Below, in pieces: positions 13,618-18,186 of a DNA stretch of 18,186 nucleotides (positions are counted from its first letter, which is position 1; every line of letters starts with the position of its first letter). Source of the DNA: Pseudomonadota bacterium (GTDB taxonomy: Bacteria > Pseudomonadota > Alphaproteobacteria > Acetobacterales > Acetobacteraceae). The position numbers were made by a program, and so were the translations under genes. Where the stretch lies: the NCBI GenBank assembly GCA_021808185.1, contig JAKBCB010000018.1, positions 1 through 18,186 on the forward strand. Reading direction: 5' to 3'. The notes beneath the pieces are model-generated. The model searched no databases, was not told the origin of the DNA, and saw only the letters and a program-made list of their open reading frames with translations.

Positions 13618-15113
13618 CCACCGCCGCCGCGGCTTCCGGCACACGGCCCGCCTGGGGCGAGATGCTGCCCTTCGCGCTCGCGCTGCTGGCCGGCCTGATC
13701 TGCCTCGGCCTGCTGTTCCACGCCGAGGCGGTGGCGGCGGTCGGCGTGTGGATCGACAGCACCGCGTACAGCCATTGCTTCCTGGTGCTGCCGATCGCGC
13801 TCTGGCTCGCCTGGGACCGGCGCGAGGCGGCGCGCGGCCTGCGCCCGCAACCGACAGCCCTGCCCGCGCTTGCCATCGTCCCGTTCGGGCTTGCGTGGTT
13901 CGCGGCCGAACGGCTCGGGCTGATGGAGGGCCGCCAACTCGCCGTGCTGGGGATGGCGGAGGCGCTGCTGGTGGGGCTGCTCGGCTGGCGGCTCGCACGT
14001 GCGCAGGCGCCGGCGCTGATCTACCTGATCTTCCTGGTTCCGGTCGGCAGCTTCCTGGTGCCGAGCCTGCAACGCTTCACAGCCGGCTTCATCGATGTGG
14101 GGCTCGAATTCTTCGGCATCCCGCATGTGGTGGACAGCTTCACCATCGAGATCCCGGAAGGGATGTTCTACGTCGCCGAAGCCTGCGCCGGGCTGCGCTT
14201 CCTGATCGCGGCGGTGGCGTTCGGCGTGCTGTACGGCTTCGTGACCTATCGCGGGCTGGGGCGCAGGCTCGGCTTCCTCGCCGCCTCCATCGTCGTGCCG
14301 ATCATCGCCAACGGTTTGCGCGCGCTCGGCATCGTTCTGGCCGGCCACCTGATCGGCGATGCCGAGGCGGCGACGGCGGACCACATCATCTATGGCTGGG
14401 GCTTCTTCTCCGTGGTGATCGTGCTGCTGGCCCTCGCCGGCCTGCCGTTCCGCGAGGATGCGCGCCCGGTTCCGCCCGCCCCCGGCGCCCCGCCGTCCGG
14501 CCCCGCGCCCGGTATCGGCGCGATGCTCTGGGTCGTGGGAGTCGCGGCGCTGCTGGCGGCGGCGGGGCCGGCCACCGTCCTGGCCCTCGGCCGCGCCGGC
14601 ACCGCCCCCGATCTGGGGTTGCCCGGCTTCGCCGCGACGGCGGACTGCCTCGGCGTTGGCGATCCGCCCGGCGCGGACCAGCATTTCTCCTGCCACGGCC
14701 TGTCCCTGGTCGCGAGCCTGCGCGTGCTGCCGCCGCACGCGCCCCCGGCCGTGCTGCGCGCGGCCCGATCGGCGGCGAGCGGCGAACGCGACGCGGCTGA
14801 TTCGATCACCAGCACGCTCATGGTGGGCGGGCAGGCGTGGCGGCTGGTGGAAATCCAGGAGCCGCCGCGCCTGACCGCGTCCGCCGCCTGGATCGACGGC
14901 GCGCCCGATCCGGGTGGCCTGATGGGCCGGGTACGCCTCGCCTGGGACAGCATCGCCGGCGGCGGCAGCCCGCCGGTGCTGGTCGCCGTCGCCCTGCACC
15001 CGGACCCGCTGGTGCACAGCGAACAGCGCGACGCGGCGCAGGCCCTGCTGCGCGGCTTCATCGCGGCGCAGACGCCGCTGCTGGAGGCGATCGCGCGGGC
15101 GACGGCGCGGTGA
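13614..15113 (+). CDS. xrtA: Exosortase A (XrtA) with a C-terminal extension
   Basis: A 499-residue polytopic membrane protein. The N-terminal 280 residues have about eight helices and the exosortase catalytic triad: Cys191 in AEACAGLRFL, Arg236 in IANGLRALG and His257 in TADHIIYGW. Exosortases are transpeptidases that recognise PEP-CTERM tails at the inner membrane; XrtA systems are linked to exopolysaccharide loci. After a Pro/Ala linker (about 284-302) and one more helix (about 306-328) there is a roughly 170-residue periplasmic region. By position it corresponds to the EpsI (DUF3485) domain fused to XrtA in many proteobacteria, but I see little motif conservation, so that assignment is weak. 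The gene is the last of the FemAB-glycosyltransferase-xrtA operon, with an ATGA overlap. Confidence 0.93.
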   Translation: MTTAAAASGTRPAWGEMLPFALALLAGLICLGLLFHAEAVAAVGVWIDSTAYSHCFLVLPIALWLAWDRREAARGLRPQPTALPALAIVPFGLAWFAAERLGLMEGRQLAVLGMAEALLVGLLGWRLARAQAPALIYLIFLVPVGSFLVPSLQRFTAGFIDVGLEFFGIPHVVDSFTIEIPEGMFYVAEACAGLRFLIAAVAFGVLYGFVTYRGLGRRLGFLAASIVVPIIANGLRALGIVLAGHLIGDAEAATADHIIYGWGFFSVVIVLLALAGLPFREDARPVPPAPGAPPSGPAPGIGAMLWVVGVAALLAAAGPATVLALGRAGTAPDLGLPGFAATADCLGVGDPPGADQHFSCHGLSLVASLRVLPPHAPPAVLRAARSAASGERDAADSITSTLMVGGQAWRLVEIQEPPRLTASAAWIDGAPDPGGLMGRVRLAWDSIAGGGSPPVLVAVALHPDPLVHSEQRDAAQALLRGFIAAQTPLLEAIARATAR

Positions 15114-15132
15114 GCGGAGGAAGCAAGGGGAT

Positions 15133-15331
15133 TTATCCACAGATTACACAGATTAAAAATCCATCATTTGTCATAATCACTTCAACTCTGAATACGTATT
15201 GATTAAATACATCATGCCGAATTCAGATAATACTTATTTAACACACAATATATTTAATCTGTGTAATCTGTGCAATCTGTGCAATCTGTGCAATCTGTGC
15301 AATCTGTGTAATCTGTGTAATCTGTGGATAA
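15133..15331. repeat. AT-rich inverted-repeat island with terminal DnaA boxes
   Basis: A 199-bp AT-rich island in GC-rich DNA. Perfect 23-bp inverted arms lie at 15133-15155 and 15309-15331. The left arm also pairs over 20 bp with 15253-15272. The outer ends are TTATCCACA (15133-15141) and its reverse complement TGTGGATAA (15323-15331), both perfect canonical DnaA boxes. Inside are a 10-bp palindrome AATACGTATT (15191-15200) and short inverted repeats TCTGAAT/ATTCAGA and TTAAATA/TATTTAA. There is no credible gene. It could be a miniature mobile repeat, a strong hairpin terminator after xrtA, or an origin-like site. Similar CTGTG-periodic repeats occur between genes in unrelated environmental bacteria, from memory. 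Confidence 0.8.
15255..15326 (+). repeat. Eight tandem copies of a 9-bp repeat
   Basis: Eight head-to-tail copies of YAATCTGTG. Copies 1, 2, 7 and 8 begin with T and copies 3-6 begin with C, so the array is T-T-C-C-C-C-T-T. It forms the right side of the inverted-repeat island. The identical inner copies suggest recent slippage expansion. Confidence 0.95.
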
Positions 15332-15364
15332 CACTCTTTCTACCCCACGCCCCCCACACCCAAG

Positions 15365-16321
15365 ATGTCTGACGCGCCGTTCTTCATCGTCGGCTCCAGC
15401 CGCTCCGGCACCACGCTGTTGCGGCTGATTCTGTGCGGGCATTCGCGGCTGCACATTCCGCCGGAGACATGGTTCATCGCCGATCTTCTTGCGCGCTTTC
15501 CGCCGGACCGGCCGCTCACGCCGCAGGAGGTGCACGCGGCGGTGGAGGTCATGGTCGGGCATTACCGCTGGCCCGACATGGAGATTCCCACCGACGACAT
15601 GCGCGCCTGGGCGTCGGCCCTGGCGGCGCCGCGCCTCGTGGAGCTGATCGACCTGCCGTATCGCGAGCATCTGCGCCGCGCCGGCAAGCCGCGTTTCGGC
15701 GACAAGACGCCGCCGTATATTGGCATCGTGCCGCAGCTGCTGGCGCTGTATCCGGGCGCGCGCTTCATCAACCTGATCCGCGACGGCCGCGATGTCGCGA
15801 TTTCGTTCGTCGATGCGCATTTCCACGGCCGGCCCTATCACGCCGATTTCGAATGGACGCGCGCGGTGCGGCTGGCGGCGCACTGGCGCGCCGGCCCGCA
15901 TGGCGCGAACATGCTCGATGTGCGCTACGAGGATCTGGTGCGCGAGCCGGAGGCGACGGTGCGGCGCATCTGCGATTTCCTGGGCGAGGCGTTCGAGCCC
16001 GCGATGTTCGCCTATCGCGACCGCATGGCGCTGGTGCCCGAACGGGAACGCTGGATTCAGGGCAAGCTCGCGCGTCCGATCAGCGCGGATGCGATCGCGG
16101 TCTGGCGGCAAAAGCTGACGCTGGCGGAGTGCTTCTGCATCGAGGCGTCGCTGCGCGCGGATCTGCTCCGGCTCGGCTACGCGCCCCGTTTCGCCTCGCC
16201 CGCATGGCGCCCGCTGCTGGCGGCGACCGGCTGGGCGCTGCGCATCCTCGCCCCGCTGCTGGACCGTGGCGTGCCGGCGCTGGAGCGGCGTGGGGTGTTC
16301 CGGCGCGCCGTGTATCTCTGA
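15365..16321 (+). CDS. Sulfotransferase family protein
   Basis: A 318-residue cytoplasmic protein of the Sulfotransfer family. The 5'-phosphosulfate loop is IVGSSRSGTTLLR (8-20) and the 3'-phosphate site is LIRDGRDVAISF (137-148), the two PAPS-binding motifs. FGDKTP near residues 116-121 is another family landmark. It should transfer sulfate from PAPS to a hydroxyl or amino group, and in this setting the acceptor is most simply a sugar of the exopolysaccharide. No PAPS-synthesis genes are in the window. It is separated from xrtA by the AT-rich island and has a weak ribosome binding site, so its promoter must lie in or next to the island. It is convergent with the Uma2 gene. Confidence 0.88.
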   Translation: MSDAPFFIVGSSRSGTTLLRLILCGHSRLHIPPETWFIADLLARFPPDRPLTPQEVHAAVEVMVGHYRWPDMEIPTDDMRAWASALAAPRLVELIDLPYREHLRRAGKPRFGDKTPPYIGIVPQLLALYPGARFINLIRDGRDVAISFVDAHFHGRPYHADFEWTRAVRLAAHWRAGPHGANMLDVRYEDLVREPEATVRRICDFLGEAFEPAMFAYRDRMALVPERERWIQGKLARPISADAIAVWRQKLTLAECFCIEASLRADLLRLGYAPRFASPAWRPLLAATGWALRILAPLLDRGVPALERRGVFRRAVYL

Positions 16322-16332
16322 GCGCGCGCTCA
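16319..16332. terminator. 14-bp palindrome joining two convergent stop codons
   Basis: TGAGCGCGCGCTCA is a perfect palindrome whose ends are the stop codons of the sulfotransferase (TGA) and the Uma2 gene (TCA on this strand). There is no T-tract. It could act as a small bidirectional terminator. Confidence 0.35.
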
Positions 16333-16911
16333 GGCCTCGGCGGGGGGTGTTGCCTCGGGGTCGGGCGGCAGGTCGGCGTAGCATTCGGCGAGCGGGATCT
16401 CGATGCCGATCTCCGGCAGACGCAGCACCGCGGCCTCACCGAACACCGTCTCGGCGGCCCAGTCCTCGCCCTTGCGCGCGAACACCAGGGCGCCGGCGCG
16501 GCTCTGTTGCAGGACCACGTAGCGCCGGATCGCGGGGTTGGCGCGGTATTCGGCGTGCTTGACCACGAGGTCGTCATGCGCGCTGCCGTCGCTCAGTACC
16601 TCGAACACCACGACGGGGTCGGCGACCAGCGTCGCGCGCGGCGGCACCGGGGTGCAGACGACGAAGGCATCCGGGTAGCGAACGCGGCCATCGACGAGGA
16701 TTTTCAGCTCGCTGCCGTAGGGCTGGCAGGGCTTGCCGCGCAGCCGGGTGCCCAGGGCGATGATGAGGTTGCGCTGGATGGCGGCGTGCGCCGCCGTGCC
16801 GCCGGCCATGGCGACCGGCCAGAACCCGTCGAACTCGTAACGCCGCTCCTGCCGCTCCTCCCAGGCGAGGAACTGCTCCAGCGTCATCGGCTTGCGCAGG
16901 GCGACGTTCAT
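16330..16911 (-). CDS. Uma2-family (DUF820) restriction endonuclease-like protein
   Basis: A 193-residue protein of the Uma2 family, which has a PD-(D/E)XK nuclease fold. Landmarks are MTLEQFLAWEE, RRYEFDGFWPVAMAGGTAAHAAIQRNL (24-49), the acidic pair in VRYPDAFV (77-84) and VVFEVLSDGSAHDDLVVKHAEY (101-122), which hold the expected catalytic Asp81, Glu104 and Lys118-type positions. Uma2 proteins are widespread and their biological role is largely unknown. The gene is on the opposite strand to both neighbours, which suggests independent acquisition. It has no visible link to polysaccharide synthesis. Confidence 0.85.
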   Translation of the reverse strand: MNVALRKPMTLEQFLAWEERQERRYEFDGFWPVAMAGGTAAHAAIQRNLIIALGTRLRGKPCQPYGSELKILVDGRVRYPDAFVVCTPVPPRATLVADPVVVFEVLSDGSAHDDLVVKHAEYRANPAIRRYVVLQQSRAGALVFARKGEDWAAETVFGEAAVLRLPEIGIEIPLAECYADLPPDPEATPPAEA

Positions 16912-16985
16912 GCGCGGCAGTCTAGCAGCTTTCCGGCCCGCATCGCACCCTTGCCCGCCCGGGGCGCCGCTGCGATACCGGCCGG

Positions 16986-17888
16986 GTGAACCGGCCCCGC
17001 GTCTGTGTCGTCATCCCCGCCCGCGACGCGGCCGCGACCATCGCCCGCGCCGTCGCCTCGGCACAGGCGCAGGTGCCGCCACCGGACGAGGTGGTGGTGG
17101 TCGATGACGCGAGCAGCGATGCCACCGCCGATCTCGCCCGCCGACTCGGCGCGCGCGTGCTGCGGCTGCCCGCCCAGGCCGGGGCGGCCGGCGCGCGCAA
17201 CGCGGGCGTCGCGGCGACGGATGCCGAGATCATCGCCTTTCTCGACGCCGACGACGAATGGCTGCCGGGCAAACTCGCGCGGCAGGTGCCGCTGCTGGAC
17301 GGGGCGATTTTCGTCGCCTGCGCCGCCTGCCTGTTCGCCGAGGACGGCAAAAATCTCGGCCCGCTCTACAACGCGGAGATCCCCGAGGACGGGCCGGACG
17401 CCTGGCGCGGCCTGCTGGAGCGCAACACCGTCGCCACATCGACCGTGCTGGTCTGGCGGCATGCGTTCCTCGCCGCCGGCGGGTTCGACCCGGCGCTCCC
17501 GGTGGCGGAGGACCAGGATCTGTGGATCCGCCTCGCGCTGCGCGGGCGGCTGGCCTTTGTGCGCGCCACCCTCGTGCACATGCATCGCGTGCCCACCAGC
17601 GTCTCCGGCGTCGGCACCCCGCTCGGCGCGCGCCAGCAGATCGCCATCACCCTGCCGATGATCGAGCGCCACATCGCGGCCAACCGCGCGCGGCTGAGTG
17701 CCGCCGAGATCCGGCGCATCCGCGGCGACCGCTGGCTGCGCGTCGGCGGCGGCGCGTGCTGGACCGGCGCCTGGGCCGAGGGGGTGCCGTGGCTGCTGCG
17801 CGCGGCCATGCTCGGCCACCGGCCTGGGCTCGCGCTGCGCACCGCGATCGTGACCGCGCCGCCGTTGCGCCGGCTGCTCGGCCGGTGA
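16986..17888 (+). CDS. Family 2 glycosyltransferase
   Basis: A 300-residue GT-A glycosyltransferase with VCVVIPARD (6-14), VVVVDDASSD (36-45), a FLDADDEW metal-binding motif (85-92) and the catalytic-side EDQDLWIRL (175-183). This DADD/EDxDLW arrangement is typical of exopolysaccharide glycosyltransferases. The start is a GTG at 16986, with no strong ribosome binding site. The last bases overlap the start of the flippase as GTGA, so the pair is co-translated. The pair mirrors the minus-strand glycosyltransferase-flippase pair at the left end of the window. It likely contributes a sugar to the lipid-linked repeat unit; the donor is unknown. Confidence 0.9.
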   Translation: MNRPRVCVVIPARDAAATIARAVASAQAQVPPPDEVVVVDDASSDATADLARRLGARVLRLPAQAGAAGARNAGVAATDAEIIAFLDADDEWLPGKLARQVPLLDGAIFVACAACLFAEDGKNLGPLYNAEIPEDGPDAWRGLLERNTVATSTVLVWRHAFLAAGGFDPALPVAEDQDLWIRLALRGRLAFVRATLVHMHRVPTSVSGVGTPLGARQQIAITLPMIERHIAANRARLSAAEIRRIRGDRWLRVGGGACWTGAWAEGVPWLLRAAMLGHRPGLALRTAIVTAPPLRRLLGR

Positions 17889-18186
17889 GCGGCGCGCCGC
17901 TCGATGTCGGCCGCGCGCTGGCGCATGGCAGCGCCTGGATGGTGGGCCTGCGCTGGGCGGTGCGCGGCCTCGGCCTGCTCAGCACCTTCGTGCTCGCCCG
18001 GCTGCTGAACCCCGGGGATTTCGGGCTTGTCGCCATGGCGATGGTGGTGGTCGGGCTGGTCGAGGTGTTTGGCCAGGCGGGGCAGCAACTGGCGCTGATC
18101 CGCATCCCCAACCCGACCCGCGCCGACTACGATTCCGCCTGGACGCTCGGCATCCTGGTCGGTGTCGCGGTGACGCTGGTGCTCTG
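17885..18186 (+). CDS. Wzx-like polysaccharide flippase, MOP superfamily (partial, C-terminus off the right edge)
   Basis: The first 100 residues of a polytopic membrane protein; the gene runs past the window. HGSAWMVGLRWAVRGLGLL is followed by STFVLARLLNPGDFGLVAMA, the N-terminal signature of the lipopolysaccharide/exopolysaccharide flippase family. It aligns by eye with the flippase at the left end (shared G-AW, R-LG, ST, RLL-PGDFGLVA). It starts with a GTG inside the stop of the upstream glycosyltransferase. It is expected to move lipid-linked oligosaccharides across the inner membrane. Confidence 0.85.
   Translation, partial: MSGAPLDVGRALAHGSAWMVGLRWAVRGLGLLSTFVLARLLNPGDFGLVAMAMVVVGLVEVFGQAGQQLALIRIPNPTRADYDSAWTLGILVGVAVTLVL

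Noticed and set aside
15255..15326. CRISPR array
   Set aside because: The 9-bp units are directly adjacent with no spacers, and no cas genes are present.
15133..15331. Insertion sequence or transposon
   Set aside because: There are terminal inverted repeats but no transposase and no clear target duplication; I keep it only as a repeat element.
15254..16384. Minus-strand frame ending in a Tyr-Thr-Asp repeat protein
   Set aside because: The repeat comes from reading through the 9-bp tandem array, and the rest is antisense to the sulfotransferase, whose motifs are intact.
1..18186. tRNA or rRNA genes
   Set aside because: I saw no tRNA-like cloverleaf with a TTCGA-type loop and no rRNA sequence in the noncoding gaps, all of which are short.

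Overview
The window is very GC-rich, gene-dense and typical of an alphaproteobacterium. The RepA-type plasmid initiator and the exosortase-linked polysaccharide genes suggest Acetobacteraceae, but that assignment is inference from protein character only. The repA-ori-parA replicon in the middle indicates a plasmid or chromid, or a chromosome carrying an integrated plasmid.

Layout. (1) 1-2966: a minus-strand pair of a family 2 glycosyltransferase and a Wzx-like flippase (cut by the left edge), divergent from a second family 2 glycosyltransferase. (2) 2983-4638: an exosortase A-associated O-glycosylation ligase/Wzy-like polymerase and a divergent 73-aa one-helix membrane protein. (3) 4634-7174: a replication and maintenance block with a ribbon-helix-helix partner, ParA, RepA, seven copies of a 16-bp iteron, an AT-rich likely melting element and a DnaA-like box. 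(4) 7175-11121: two BioF2/CelD-type acyl/aminoacyl transferase-fold proteins, a YdcF-family protein and a sugar-nucleotide epimerase. (5) 11336-15113: a tightly coupled operon of FemAB-like protein, TIGR03087-type glycosyltransferase and exosortase A (XrtA). (6) 15114-15364: an AT-rich inverted-repeat island with tandem 9-bp repeats and two perfect DnaA boxes. (7) 15365-18186: a sulfotransferase, a Uma2-family nuclease-like protein (minus), a third family 2 glycosyltransferase and a second flippase cut by the right edge.

Together the genes look like part of an exopolysaccharide or surface glycan locus. Glycosyltransferases and the epimerase would make the repeat unit, the flippases would export it, the ligase/polymerase would join it, and the sulfotransferase could sulfate it. 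The XrtA group ties the locus to PEP-CTERM/exosortase biology, although no PEP-CTERM substrate is visible here.

The most striking unexplained signal is an 8-bp-periodic array of CATG boxes. It has nine units just upstream of parA, with shorter arrays after the ribbon-helix-helix gene, beside the origin, and across the start codon of xrtA 8 kb away. I infer that these are binding sites (operator and/or centromere) of the ribbon-helix-helix protein, possibly linking plasmid maintenance to the exosortase operon.
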